Positions 38,293 through 47,439 are shown, counted from the stretch's first letter. The stretch: DNA of 64,000 nucleotides from Peteryoungia aggregata LMG 23059 (GCF_030814435.1 NZ_JAUSUW010000011.1:1-64000), one strand, 5' to 3'. Notes: generated by a model not told the origin, from the sequence alone. Made by a program: numbers and translations.

Positions 38293-40593
38293 TCAGAAGG
38301 TCGCCTTGACCGAGAGCAGGAAGGTGCGGCCCTGCTCGTAGAGCTCATCGACGTTGTCGAATTCCTGGCCGTAGGTTGCACGGCTCGCATAGGTCTCGTT
38401 GAAGAGGTTCTGCACCTCTGCGCGGAAGGTCATGTGCGGCAGCTGTTCCGGCTTCCACTCGGTGTAGAGATTGACCACTTCGTAGGCCGCATAGGTGTTC
38501 GCGCCGTCTTCGAATTCCGGCGCAAATTCCATGTCGCCGCCGACGGTGAGGCCCCAGTCGCTGAAGGTGTGAGCGGCCGATACGGTGATGATGTCGCCAA
38601 CCGGTGTGGTCAGATAGCTGCCCGTGTCGGAATCAGCAGGCTTGCCGTCGATCTCGGCGTTGATCCTGGCATACTTCACCTTGATGAAGCCGTCGGTCCA
38701 GTCATAGCCTGCCCCCACTTCGAAGCCCCAGGTCTCGACATCGTAGTTCAGGTTGGACCGAGCAGCGGCCCATTTCGCGACGCGCGCATCCTGGATCATG
38801 CTGCGGAAGAGGCTGCCCTCGGCTGTGAAGCCCTGATGGTGGAACTCCAGACCGGCGGTGGCATTGTTGGCGGTCGTGACCTCCGGCCCCTCTACGCCAT
38901 AGTTCCAGTTCGGGTTCATGATGAAGGCTTCCGCAAGCGGAATACCCGCCCAGACATGGCTCGCGCCGGCCTTGGCCGTCAGGAAGCTCGTCAGGTCATA
39001 TTCAACCGAGGCATTGCCGCTGAGACCGGAGTGGTCCCACTTCTCGCCGGTCGTGCCTTCGAACCACTGCTTGTCGGCACGCCCGCCGAAGGAAAGCCGC
39101 ATGGCATCAAGGGGCTCGATCCGCACCTGGGTATAGATGCCGACGTTCCGGGCGCGTTCGGTGGCATCCTCAGTATCGCGTTCGGTGTCGAGTTCGATCT
39201 TGTCGCGGTAGAAGTCCAGACCGGCGACGATGTTGCCGTTTTCCAGCGCGAACTTGTTCTCGAACTTGCCGTTCAGGCTGCCGCTCTCGCCCTGTCCGTC
39301 ATAGGATGTGTAGTCGGTGCTGGCATCGAAGTCGTCGTAGAAGATCGGCGTATCAACCGAGCTATGGCTGTAGGCCAGCCGCACCGTCGGGTCCCACCAG
39401 CCTTCCGGCGTCGTGTCCGTATAGGTGAAGACGGTGTTGTCGCGGTCAATCTTGTAGTTGCGGTAGGGAGGCTCCCAGGTGCGGCCCGTCGTGACCACGC
39501 TGGCGTTCGCGCGATAGGGTCGCTCAGCATCATCGCGGACCCGTTCGTGGCTGATCTCGAAGCGGTCGCCGCTCTCGGCCTCATAGGCAAACTTGCCGAG
39601 CCCGCTCAGAAGGTTCGTTTCGGTTCCGCGGACCTCGTCGCCATTACCGGCTTCGTAGTTGTCACCCTTGCCGTAGTTCACAAAACCGAGGAATTCGAAG
39701 CCGTCCTGCATCGCCCAGCCGCCGAGGCCGGTGGTGAATGTCTGGCTGTTCGAATTGTAGGTTTCCGACACCATGCCGCCGAAGCCGTCTTCGGTCAGCA
39801 GGTCCTTCACATCCTTCGTCTCATAGGCGATCGAGCCGGCCAAGGCGCCCGGCCCGACATCGGCGGGTGCGATACCCGCGTCGACATCAACCGCCTTCAG
39901 CAGCGAGGGGTCGATCAGGGTGGTGGCATTGTGGTGAAAGACGCGGTTGTTCTGCCGGCTGCCGTCGATGGTGACCGCCAGCGTCGTCTCTTCCAGACCG
40001 TTGACATAGACCTTCTGCGAGGTCGGAATCGAACTTCCGACGCTCACACCCGCCTCGTCGCGGAAGACATCGGCGATGCTGGCCGGATTGCGGGCTTCGA
40101 GCTGTTCGGCGCCGATATTGACCGAACTGACGCTTGTGGCCGCGCCCTGACCGGTCACGGTGATCTCGCCGATCGTGGTCGATCCGTCAGCAGCCGGTGC
40201 GCCACCGGTGGCGGCAGACGACTGGTCGCCGACCACGACAATGCCGTTGCTGATGCGATAGGTGAGGCCGGTGCCGGCAAGCAGGCGGGCCAGGGCAGCA
40301 TCTGCCGTCAGGCTGCCGGAAACGGCGGCCGAGTTCGCACCACGGGCAGCCTCTGCCGCCAGCGACACCTGCAGACCCGACTGCCGGCCGAAGGCCTTCA
40401 GCGCATTGGCGAGCGGCTGTGCCGGAATGTCATAGGTCCGCGTCGCGGCGGTCTCGACCGCCGTCTGCGCCAGGGCGGGCAGGCTGGAGGGCCCCGCCAG
40501 AAGCGCCAGGGCGCAGGCTGTTGTGGTCAGAAGGCGGCGCGACGCAGCTCTGATCAAGGCGTCGCGATCCGTGGAAAGTCTCGTAGCAGTCAT
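38293..40593 (-). CDS. TonB-dependent siderophore receptor with STN domain (module 2)
   Basis: A 766-residue outer membrane transducer. A long signal region ends near LPALAQ; the STN domain is RTYDIPAQPLANALKAFGRQSGLQVSL; then plug (SIADVFRDEAGVSVGSSIP...VYVNGLEETTLAVTIDGSRQNNRVFHH) and a 22-strand-type barrel ending in aromatic F (SVKATF). The start at 40593 is favoured because GGGGA lies six bases before it; 40605 is possible. It is positioned between fecR and asbA, so it is the likely receptor for the siderophore made and imported by the downstream genes. Confidence 0.92.
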   Translation of the reverse strand: MTATRLSTDRDALIRAASRRLLTTTACALALLAGPSSLPALAQTAVETAATRTYDIPAQPLANALKAFGRQSGLQVSLAAEAARGANSAAVSGSLTADAALARLLAGTGLTYRISNGIVVVGDQSSAATGGAPAADGSTTIGEITVTGQGAATSVSSVNIGAEQLEARNPASIADVFRDEAGVSVGSSIPTSQKVYVNGLEETTLAVTIDGSRQNNRVFHHNATTLIDPSLLKAVDVDAGIAPADVGPGALAGSIAYETKDVKDLLTEDGFGGMVSETYNSNSQTFTTGLGGWAMQDGFEFLGFVNYGKGDNYEAGNGDEVRGTETNLLSGLGKFAYEAESGDRFEISHERVRDDAERPYRANASVVTTGRTWEPPYRNYKIDRDNTVFTYTDTTPEGWWDPTVRLAYSHSSVDTPIFYDDFDASTDYTSYDGQGESGSLNGKFENKFALENGNIVAGLDFYRDKIELDTERDTEDATERARNVGIYTQVRIEPLDAMRLSFGGRADKQWFEGTTGEKWDHSGLSGNASVEYDLTSFLTAKAGASHVWAGIPLAEAFIMNPNWNYGVEGPEVTTANNATAGLEFHHQGFTAEGSLFRSMIQDARVAKWAAARSNLNYDVETWGFEVGAGYDWTDGFIKVKYARINAEIDGKPADSDTGSYLTTPVGDIITVSAAHTFSDWGLTVGGDMEFAPEFEDGANTYAAYEVVNLYTEWKPEQLPHMTFRAEVQNLFNETYASRATYGQEFDNVDELYEQGRTFLLSVKATF

Positions 40594-40734
40594 ACTCGTC
40601 CCCATACAGAAACCGGCTCATGGCCGCGTTCAAGGGTAAATACGAGTGAAAAAGACAAGTTTTTCAGACAACATTCATCTTTTTGCGATCAATTCGCGAA
40701 AAAACAATCAAGGCTATGAAATTAAATGTTAATT

Positions 40735-41754
40735 TCAATATTGAGAGATCACCCGCAGATAGGGTGAAACGGCCCGGACCTTCAATCCGAAGGGTGCGGC
40801 CAGCGCCGAGAGCGCCTTGTCGGGATCGTCGAGATCGTACAGGCCTGTTACCCGCAGCGACGCCACGCTGCTGTCGGCCACGACGATCCAGGCGTCGTGC
40901 TGGCGCTGGATGAGGCCCACCACATCGGCGAATGCCTGATCGGTGACCGACAGGCGGCCCTCCCGCCAGAGCGCGATTTCGCCGGGATCGACATGACTGC
41001 GTTCCGCCTTGCCCTGCCGGCGGTCGACGGTCACGACATCGCCGGGGGCAAGCACGATCTCGTCGCCGTTGGCCGCACCCTGAACACTGAGCGCGATGGC
41101 GCCATGGGCGAGTTCGACGCGTGTTCCCTGGCCCGTGTCGCGCACGCTGAAGGCGGTGCCGAGCACGCGCACCGAAGCATCCCGGGCCTCGACCACGAAT
41201 GGCCGTTCCGCATCGCGTTCGACCTCGAAATAGGCTTCGCCCGAAAGCAGCCGCACCTGGCGGGACAGGCCGTCGAAATCGTCGGCCAGCGCCGTTTGAG
41301 GTGCCAGCGTCACCCGCGATCCATCGGCGAGCGTCACCATCTCGGTCTCGCCGGTGCCGGTGCGGAAATCCGCCTCCATGCGGATCCGCAGGTCGGGGCC
41401 GAAGACTGAGGCGACGATCACGATGGAGAGCAGGGCGGCGGCTGCGAGCCCGAAGCTGCGGCGCGGGAACTGCGCCCTTTGGTGCCGCTCCGCATCCGTT
41501 GCCCTTTGCAGTGCCTGATGCGTTGGACTGCGTACGTCCGGGGCCGGCGATGCTGTGGGCCCCTCGCCAAGCGCCGCCCAGGTGCGACAGATCCGTGTCC
41601 AGGCGGCCGCATGGGCATCGGAGGCCTGCAGCCAGCTCTCCCATTCGGTGATGAGTTCAGGGTCGGTCGGCGCATCGCGCAGACGCATGAGCCAGTCCAT
41701 CGCCTCTTCGAGAAGCAATTCGTCCTGCTGTTGTGGCTGATCCGTGACGCTCAC
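40735..41754 (-). CDS. FecR-family sigma regulator (module 2)
   Basis: A 339-residue FecR protein: cytosolic DUF4880-like start (LLLEEAMDWLMRLRDAPTDPELITEWESWL), membrane span (FGLAAAALLSIVIVASVFG) and periplasmic FecR domain (MVTLADGSRVTLAPQTALADDF). The GTG at 41754 (MSVTDQPQQQ) is chosen because upstream codons are low-complexity and AGGGAA is nearby. It lies 141 bases before the receptor and 171 after its fecI, the standard order of surface-signalling modules. The gap 40594-40734 is AT-rich and should contain the receptor promoter. Confidence 0.9.
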   Translation of the reverse strand: MSVTDQPQQQDELLLEEAMDWLMRLRDAPTDPELITEWESWLQASDAHAAAWTRICRTWAALGEGPTASPAPDVRSPTHQALQRATDAERHQRAQFPRRSFGLAAAALLSIVIVASVFGPDLRIRMEADFRTGTGETEMVTLADGSRVTLAPQTALADDFDGLSRQVRLLSGEAYFEVERDAERPFVVEARDASVRVLGTAFSVRDTGQGTRVELAHGAIALSVQGAANGDEIVLAPGDVVTVDRRQGKAERSHVDPGEIALWREGRLSVTDQAFADVVGLIQRQHDAWIVVADSSVASLRVTGLYDLDDPDKALSALAAPFGLKVRAVSPYLRVISQY

Positions 41755-41925
41755 CGGCCGGCTGTTCCCTGATTGCTTCGTTGTTGCGCCGCCGCGTCGG
41801 GGCAGCACCCGGCGTGGCCGCAAGACGTGCCCGCATCTGCGGCGAACTCATCTGTGGCTGCTGGATATACGATTGACCCGCTGCTTTTTTTCATGCGTCC
41901 CCCGGTATTTTTGCCCGTCATGAAT

Positions 41926-42441
41926 TCAGTGCGTGGCCCTGTCCAGCGACAGCGCGATCTTCACCATGCCGCCGCGGATCATCCGGTGGGCCGTCGCCAC
42001 CGAGATCTTCAACTCGGCAGCGATTGCCTCCAGTGTCCATCCTTCCATCCGGTAAAGCTCGATCGCGCGGCGGGTCTCGGGCGGCAGCGCGTCCAGTGCC
42101 CGGGAGGCGACCCGTGCCTGGTCAGCGAAGAGAACCGACTCTTCCGGCGAGCCGGGATCCTGCGGCAAGATCCAGAAGGGTGGATCGACCTCGCGCCCGC
42201 GGGCTTCGATCGTGCGCCGCTTCATCGCGTCGAAGACGAGGTTGCGCACGATGCTGTAGAGATAGGCGAGCACCTGGCGCGGGGTGTAGTCCTCGCTGTC
42301 CACCGGTTTCAGCCGCAGAAACGCGTCCTGAACGATGTCTTCCGCCTGGTCGCGCGAGCCCAGCAGCCGGGCAGCATAATCCACCAGGGCCGCTCTGTTC
42401 TCGAGGAAAACCTCAAGATGGCTCTTGGCATCTGCAACCAT
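41926..42441 (-). CDS. FecI-type ECF sigma factor (module 2)
   Basis: A 171-residue ECF sigma factor with region 2 (LVDYAARLLGSRDQAEDIVQDAFLRL) and region 4 (ALPPETRRAIELYRMEGWTLEAIAAELKISVATAHRMI). It heads the 17-kb leftward run of receptor, biosynthesis and import genes and would respond to the FecR/receptor pair encoded next. The 273-base gap to the divergent desaturase gene (42442-42714) holds the promoters of both; I saw no site there that I would call a Fur, RirA or Irr box. Confidence 0.9.
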   Translation of the reverse strand: MVADAKSHLEVFLENRAALVDYAARLLGSRDQAEDIVQDAFLRLKPVDSEDYTPRQVLAYLYSIVRNLVFDAMKRRTIEARGREVDPPFWILPQDPGSPEESVLFADQARVASRALDALPPETRRAIELYRMEGWTLEAIAAELKISVATAHRMIRGGMVKIALSLDRATH

Positions 42442-42714
42442 GGGGCGTTCGACATCACCGGTTTAAATTTGACGGACAGAGGAAGCTTTCGCTCTAGCCG
42501 ATTAGCCCGACAGTGGCAATCGTCGCGATCGGCGTGTCTGGCCCGCTCCCTTTGCATGCCACCTCGCGGCCTTTCCGGCCAGGGGACTGCCTTTTTTGGC
42601 AGATATGCGCCGTTTTCTGCTGTTTTCGCGCCGTCCCGCGCCGCTTTTACTCCATCGCATCGCGCACAAATCAGCTAATCTGTCCTTCCATGAGGATTCG
42701 TTTACGGGGACTGC

Positions 42715-43638
42715 ATGGCACATCTTGCCGAGGGTGAGATCGCAATACCGCGCATCGCGCGCATCGAATGGCCGACCGTCGCATTGGCCTTTCTGATCTA
42801 CGGGGGCTTTCTTGCCGTCACATATTTCTGGCGCGACATCCCGCTTCTGATCCTGGTGCCAGCAGGGGCCTGGTTGATTGCCTGGCACGGTTCGCTGCAG
42901 CACGAGGTCATCCACAATCATCCGACCCGCCATGTCTGGATCAACGATGCAATCGGCGTCCCGCCGATTTCGCTCTGGCTGCCCTATCATGTGTACAAGC
43001 AGAGCCATCTCGCCCATCACCGCGACGAGCACCTGACCGATCCGATCGAGGATCCGGAATCCTATTATTTCACCAGCCAGGACTGGGATCGCTTCGGTTG
43101 GTTCGGCCGCACGCTGCGCGAATTCAACCTGACGCTGATCGGTCGCCTGACGGTCGGACCCGCCATCATCCTCGGCTCTTTCCTCTGGCATGAGGCCGTC
43201 AAGGTGATCCGCGGCGAGGGCGATAGCCGTCGTCTCTGGGTCTGGCACGTGCTCGGCGTCGCCGCAGTCCTCTGGTGGGTGCTCGTCGTCTGCGACATGC
43301 CTTTCCTGCTTTTCTTCTTCGGCTTCGTCTATTGCGGCACGGCGCTCTCGCGCCTGCGCTCCTATGCGGAGCACCGGTTTGCCGACAACCACGAGGAGCG
43401 GACGGCCATCGTCGAGAGGAGCCCGCTCTTCGGTCTGCTGTTCCTCTACAACAACCTGCATGTGCTGCATCACCGTGTGCCGGCACTGCCCTGGTACATG
43501 CTGCCCGGCATCTACGAGCGGCATCGCGATTTCCTCGTGCGCCTGAACGGCGGGCTGGTCTATCGCGGCTATCTCGATGTCGCCCGCCGATTTCTGTTCC
43601 GCCAGCATGACCGCCCCACCCATCCGAGGCACTCCTGA
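42715..43638 (+). CDS. Membrane fatty acid desaturase
   Basis: A 307-residue integral membrane diiron desaturase. Three histidine clusters are present: HGSLQHEVIHNH, HLAHHRDEH and NNLHVLHHRVP, which bind the two irons. Hydrophobic segments surround them (VALAFLIYGGFLAVTYF, IPLLILVPAGAWLIAW, VLGVAAVLWWVLVVC). It introduces a double bond into acyl chains or a related lipid at the inner membrane. GGGGA precedes the ATG at 42715. The following PhnD-like gene is 35 bases downstream and probably co-transcribed. Confidence 0.9.
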   Translation: MAHLAEGEIAIPRIARIEWPTVALAFLIYGGFLAVTYFWRDIPLLILVPAGAWLIAWHGSLQHEVIHNHPTRHVWINDAIGVPPISLWLPYHVYKQSHLAHHRDEHLTDPIEDPESYYFTSQDWDRFGWFGRTLREFNLTLIGRLTVGPAIILGSFLWHEAVKVIRGEGDSRRLWVWHVLGVAAVLWWVLVVCDMPFLLFFFGFVYCGTALSRLRSYAEHRFADNHEERTAIVERSPLFGLLFLYNNLHVLHHRVPALPWYMLPGIYERHRDFLVRLNGGLVYRGYLDVARRFLFRQHDRPTHPRHS

Positions 43639-43673
43639 GCGGCGCGGCAGAGACGAGGCTCGCAAGCCTTGCG

Positions 43674-44462
43674 ATGTATGTCGCACCATCAGTGGTGCTC
43701 CAGGCGCAACGGGCAGTCTGGGTCTTCCTGCGCGACCATCTGCGCGATCAGGGCCTTTCCGGCGTGCCCGAGAACCTCGATGAAGAAATGCCCCATCATG
43801 AGGCCTGGCTCGATCCGCGCCTGCTCATCGCCCAGACCTGCGGCTTTCCCTTCGTCAAGCACCTGAGGGGCAGGGTGCGTCTCGTTGCCACCCCTGTCTA
43901 TGTTGCACCCGGCTGCGACGGGCCAACCATGCGCAGCGTCATCGTCACGCGGGCGAAGGATGCTCCGGCGAGCCTTGCCGCCTGCGCTGGTCTCAGGGTC
44001 GCGCTCAACGAGCAGGGCAGCAATTCCGGCTACAATCTCCTGCGCGCCGCCGTCGCCCCCCATGCCGGTGGGCGGCCGTTTTTCTCAGGTCTGCTCGAGA
44101 CCGGCGGCCACCTGGCCAGCATGGCGGCCGTGCGCTGCGGCGATGCCGATCTCGCGGCCATCGACTGCATCACCTACGATCTCCTGCACCGCCACGCCCC
44201 GGAGCGTCTGGAGGGGCTCGCGATCCTCGCAGAGACGCCGTCCGGCCCCAATCTTCCCTTCATTACCCGGCTCTCCGCCACGGATGGAGAGCTTGCCGGC
44301 CTCCGCGCCGCCTTGCGCGCCGCAATCACCGCCCCGGAGCTTGCCGATGCGCGCGCGACCCTTGGGCTGACGGACGTGCTCGTGCTGGAGGAAGGGGCCT
44401 ATGACATCCTGCTTGAGCATGAGCAGGTCGCGATTGCTGCCGGCTATCCGGTCCTGCGTTGA
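43674..44462 (+). CDS. PhnD/SsuA-family substrate-binding-like protein without signal peptide
   Basis: A 262-residue protein of the phosphate/phosphonate-binding PhnD family: LLIAQTCGFPFV, LRVALNEQGSNSGYNLLRAAVAP and AAIDCITYDLLHRHAP are characteristic. It lacks any signal peptide, and no in-frame ATG, GTG or TTG exists between the upstream stop at 43608 and 43674, so it appears cytoplasmic. No permease or ATPase gene is adjacent. Stand-alone cytosolic PhnD-like proteins are common in rhizobia but uncharacterised. The ribosome-binding site is weak. Confidence 0.78.
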   Translation: MYVAPSVVLQAQRAVWVFLRDHLRDQGLSGVPENLDEEMPHHEAWLDPRLLIAQTCGFPFVKHLRGRVRLVATPVYVAPGCDGPTMRSVIVTRAKDAPASLAACAGLRVALNEQGSNSGYNLLRAAVAPHAGGRPFFSGLLETGGHLASMAAVRCGDADLAAIDCITYDLLHRHAPERLEGLAILAETPSGPNLPFITRLSATDGELAGLRAALRAAITAPELADARATLGLTDVLVLEEGAYDILLEHEQVAIAAGYPVLR

Positions 44463-44509
44463 TCGGCAGGTCATGCTCCTCAGGCTTCGCTGCCGGCCCC
44501 TCGGGCGTA

Positions 44510-44770
44510 TCACAGCCTGATCTTCACCGGTCGCCAGACCACCGTCTCTGGCGTGCGATCATAGGGATTGTCCATGATCGTCACCTTGCAGTTCCTGTTG
44601 TCGCAATGGGTGCAGCGGAACTTCAGCGAATGGGGGTCGCGGCCCTGGCCGTAGAACTTGGCGAGATCGGATGCCGTGAACCGCGCCTGGCGTTGGCAGT
44701 CGCGACAGGTGGCGACCACCAGCATGTTATGGCGCAGCGCTTTTCCGAGTGTGTCGATTGTCCGGGTCAT
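44510..44770 (-). CDS. Small zinc-ribbon-like hypothetical protein
   Basis: An 86-residue protein, MTRTIDTLGKALRHNMLVVA, followed by CRDC and, about 30 residues later, CTHC, a four-cysteine arrangement suited to bind zinc. The ATG at 44770 gives the natural N-terminus; an upstream ATG at 44821 adds a hydrophobic stretch without support. It converges on the PhnD-like gene (gap 47 bases). Function unknown. Confidence 0.7.
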   Translation of the reverse strand: MTRTIDTLGKALRHNMLVVATCRDCQRQARFTASDLAKFYGQGRDPHSLKFRCTHCDNRNCKVTIMDNPYDRTPETVVWRPVKIRL

Positions 44771-45159
44771 GGCGACGATCTTGAACAAAACAAGAACATC
44801 GTCAAGTGCTGAGATGATCACGAAACGCTGCGTGCGCTGGTTTTCAAGGCTTTTCGAGCTTTGGTGGAGGGCGGGTGACCGATTCGGACGTCTCCGGCTA
44901 GGTCACTGAAAGTTAACCATAAATTCTTTGCGCTGTAAGCCAACTGTTAACCTTGATCTCTGTATATAGAACTCGCTTCCACCAAGGTAATGCGTCGCGA
45001 AGCGCTCGGTTTCTGTATTGCGTATCGGGGAGGGCGTCATCCACGGCGCTCTCCCGTATTCGCCTTCGACCGGGCGTCCCGGGGGCATGAGGCCCGGACG
45101 GCGAGGGACAGCAGTCCCCAGAGCGCCATTAATGTGACTATCTTCCGTCTGCAGACATG
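44771..45159. other. Intergenic stretch without a supported gene
   Basis: About 390 bases. Short open frames on the minus strand here lack ribosome-binding sites and run through the neighbouring terminator. An AT-rich part (GTTAACCATAAATTC, TGTATATAGAAC) could be a promoter, and a GGGGAGGGCG...CGCTCTCCCG dyad near 45030 could fold, so a small RNA is possible but unproven. Confidence 0.4.
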
Positions 45160-45190
45160 AAAAAGCCCCCGTACCTTTCGGCCGGAGGCT
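45160..45190 (-). terminator. Rho-independent terminator of the lipoprotein gene
   Basis: On the minus strand AGCCTCCG pairs with CGGGGGCT around an 11-base loop and is followed by TTTTT. It lies 22 bases past the lipoprotein stop codon. Confidence 0.85.
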
Positions 45191-45212
45191 CTGATCTTGC
45201 TGACGGAGGGTT

Positions 45213-45635
45213 TCAGCTGGCCGTCAGGAATTCCGCGCAATAGCTCTTGCCACCGTTCGTACCCGGGCGATCGACCACCGTGCGCACCCCACGGATGATA
45301 TAGTCGGACGATACGGTAAGCTGTACCTCGCAGCGCAGATACTCCGTCCGTGCCCGGGTCAGAAGCTTGCCTTTCTTACCGTCGCCGAGGTCCTCGTAGG
45401 TCGCGGGTACGACGCGGGTGTTGAAGCCACCGCGCCAGGTGTAGAGCGTCGAAGCGCCCGAGGCGGCATCCGAGACCGGCGGGCCGAACTTGGCGAAGAA
45501 GGCGCCTGCCTGTTGGCCGTTCCAGCGCGTCTCGATCTCGTTTTTCGGTGTGCCCGTCGTGGTGCAGCCGGCAACTGCCAGGCAAAGCGCCGCGATCAGT
45601 CCCGTTGTGGTGCTTGTCCGCAAATTCATTGTCAT
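45213..45635 (-). CDS. Putative lipoprotein
   Basis: A 140-residue protein with a type II signal peptide: hydrophobic TGLIAALCLAVAGC with lipobox LAVAGC. The mature part (GGFNTRVVPATYEDL...LRCEVQLTVSSDYIIRGV) resembles small rhizobial lipoproteins that adopt a BamE-like fold, but I cannot name a family with confidence. CAGGGA precedes the ATG at 45635, and a strong terminator follows. It should be anchored in a membrane facing the periplasm. Confidence 0.78.
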   Translation of the reverse strand: MTMNLRTSTTTGLIAALCLAVAGCTTTGTPKNEIETRWNGQQAGAFFAKFGPPVSDAASGASTLYTWRGGFNTRVVPATYEDLGDGKKGKLLTRARTEYLRCEVQLTVSSDYIIRGVRTVVDRPGTNGGKSYCAEFLTAS

Positions 45636-45993
45636 TGTCCCTGAACCCCATGAATGGGAAGTGCCAGCATCCGTTTGTCTGCAGCCCTGGCGGTCTCTGT
45701 CCCGCGACTGCTTTACTGCGAAATCGCGATGCAAGAAACGTACCGGTGCGCATCCGCGTGCAAAATTGTTGTGGGTGACATCTGCGCAACGAGCACCGCC
45801 GACTTCTGTTCCCTGTTCCGCTTGCTGCGATCGTTGCAGATCGATTGCGGCCCGACATCAGGCTTCGGCCATTCCCCCAGTGAAATCAGTAGTATGCGGC
45901 GGTCCGTCACGAAAACTTCAACTTTCTTCCGCGAATTTGCGTTTCCACGCTTGTGCAACGAAAATCGCTGGTCTATAGAGGCGCCGCTGGTCA

Positions 45994-46070
45994 CGGAGTG
46001 TAGCGCAGTCTGGTAGCGCACCACGTTCGGGACGTGGGGGTCGAGTGTTCGAATCACTCCACTCCGACCA
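45994..46070 (+). tRNA. tRNA-Pro (anticodon CGG)
   Basis: Acceptor stem CGGAGTG pairs with CACTCCG, discriminator A and encoded CCA follow. Anticodon stem CCACG/CGTGG encloses TTCGGGA with anticodon CGG. The T arm GAGTG-TTCGAAT-CACTC is intact. The upstream gap 45636-45993 shows no other gene. Confidence 0.96.
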
Positions 46071-46213
46071 GTCTAGTCTCCCGAAAATCCCGAAAAATTC
46101 CTGAAATTCATCACCATGATGTTTGGGCTAGGCGGATCTGTGCGCATTGTATCCCTGCGTTCCCCCACCTATGGGATTTGCCAGATCTACCCGCATCTCA
46201 AGCCTCAAGTTGT

Positions 46214-46229
46214 ATTGATTGCAAACAAT
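46214..46229. promoter_or_regulatory. Candidate LacI-family operator
   Basis: ATTGATTGCAAACAAT is a 16-base palindrome with one mismatched pair, centred on GC, the form used by LacI-family repressors. It lies 170 bases before the LacI-type gene, in a 322-base gap (46071-46392) that otherwise shows no gene. Autoregulation is inferred. Confidence 0.45.
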
Positions 46230-46398
46230 GGTAGTGAATAGTCATCGCCGCCACCTGTGGCAAACCGTTAATATTCGCCGCAAATCATTGCTAACAAAAA
46301 AAGATTAGGCTATCTTCACTTGCATGGGAGTGTTGCGGGTTACATTTGTCTGATTTGTGATATTCCACCATGGATTGTAGTCGGCGGGCTCGGTGGGC

Positions 46399-47439
46399 AT
46401 GATACCAGGAACGAGAAGGCGTCGGCAGCGTCAGGACAAGGTCACGCTGTCGGACGTTGCGCAGAATGCAGGTGTCAGCGCGATCACCGTCTCACGGGCG
46501 CTACGCGATCCGGAAAAAGTGTCGCCTCCGCTTCGGGAAGCCATCCTGAAGGTGGTCGAGGATATGGGGTATGTGCCGGATCTTGCGGCAAGGGCCCTTG
46601 CCAGCAAGAACAGCGGCCTCATCGGTGTTGTTTCGCCGGCACTCACGAGCCATTCCTTCCTGGCCGTGATCCGCGGCATCGAGGACCGGGTACGCCCATC
46701 AGATCTGCGCATCCAATATGCAAGTTCCGACACCAATGCCGAGGATCAGCTCCGGCTGTTGCGCTTCTTTCTCTCCCAGAACCCTGCGGGTCTGATCCAT
46801 GTCGGCCAGATCGGTGATCTCGCCATCGATGAGTTGTTGCGGCGAGCGCCCTGTCCGGTCGTCGAGATCATGGATGTCAGCCGTCAACCCTCCGACATGG
46901 CCGTCGGCATCGATCATCGGCTCGCCGCCGAAACGGCCACGCGGCATCTGCTGGAACGCGGCTATCGCCGGATCGCCCTCTTGGGTGGGGCCTGGGATTT
47001 CCGCGCCCGCCGGCGTCTCGAAGGCTATCAGGCCGTGCTTGAGGAGGCCGGGCTCTTCGATCCCGCGCTGGTGCTGTCGATCGACAGCCAGAGCAGCGTC
47101 GGCCTTGGCTGTCATCTGCTCGGCCGCCTGAAGGCTGAGTTTCCGGATGCCGATGCCGCTTTCTGCCACAATGACGACATTGCGCTCGGCGCGCTGTTCG
47201 AATGTCAGCGTCGTGGTCTCTCCGTCCCCCTGGACTTCGGTATCTGCGGCTTCAACGATCTCGACTATGCCGGTTTCGCCTTCCCGGCGATCACCTCGGT
47301 CCGGGTGCCGCGCTACGAGATTGGCTACCGTGCCGTCGATATGATCATCCGTGCGGCCGGCAGTGGCGCACCGCCGCCGAAGCTGGTCGACCTTGGCTAC
47401 CAGCTTGTTCAACGCGGCTCCACCGCAAGGCAGGCGTGA
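46399..47439 (+). CDS. LacI-family transcriptional regulator
   Basis: A 346-residue repressor. The N-terminal HTH is VTLSDVAQNAGVSAITVSRALRDPEKVS with hinge AARALASKNSGLIGVV; the sugar-binding domain follows, with DIALGALFECQRRGLSVP and FNDLDYAGFAFPAITSVRVPR typical of the GntR (gluconate) branch. The ligand is unknown, and no sugar-use gene is adjacent, so its targets lie elsewhere or it regulates itself through 46214-46229. ATG at 46399 is used; a GTG at 46393 is possible. It converges on the MerR-family gene. Confidence 0.88.
   Translation: MIPGTRRRRQRQDKVTLSDVAQNAGVSAITVSRALRDPEKVSPPLREAILKVVEDMGYVPDLAARALASKNSGLIGVVSPALTSHSFLAVIRGIEDRVRPSDLRIQYASSDTNAEDQLRLLRFFLSQNPAGLIHVGQIGDLAIDELLRRAPCPVVEIMDVSRQPSDMAVGIDHRLAAETATRHLLERGYRRIALLGGAWDFRARRRLEGYQAVLEEAGLFDPALVLSIDSQSSVGLGCHLLGRLKAEFPDADAAFCHNDDIALGALFECQRRGLSVPLDFGICGFNDLDYAGFAFPAITSVRVPRYEIGYRAVDMIIRAAGSGAPPPKLVDLGYQLVQRGSTARQA

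Noticed and set aside
44903..45240. Two overlapping short minus-strand frames (61 and 67 codons)
   Set aside because: They lack ribosome-binding sites, and the right-hand one runs through the lipoprotein terminator.
45994..46070. tRNA-Pro as the attachment site of an integrated island
   Set aside because: No integrase gene and no repeated tRNA 3' end were seen on either side.
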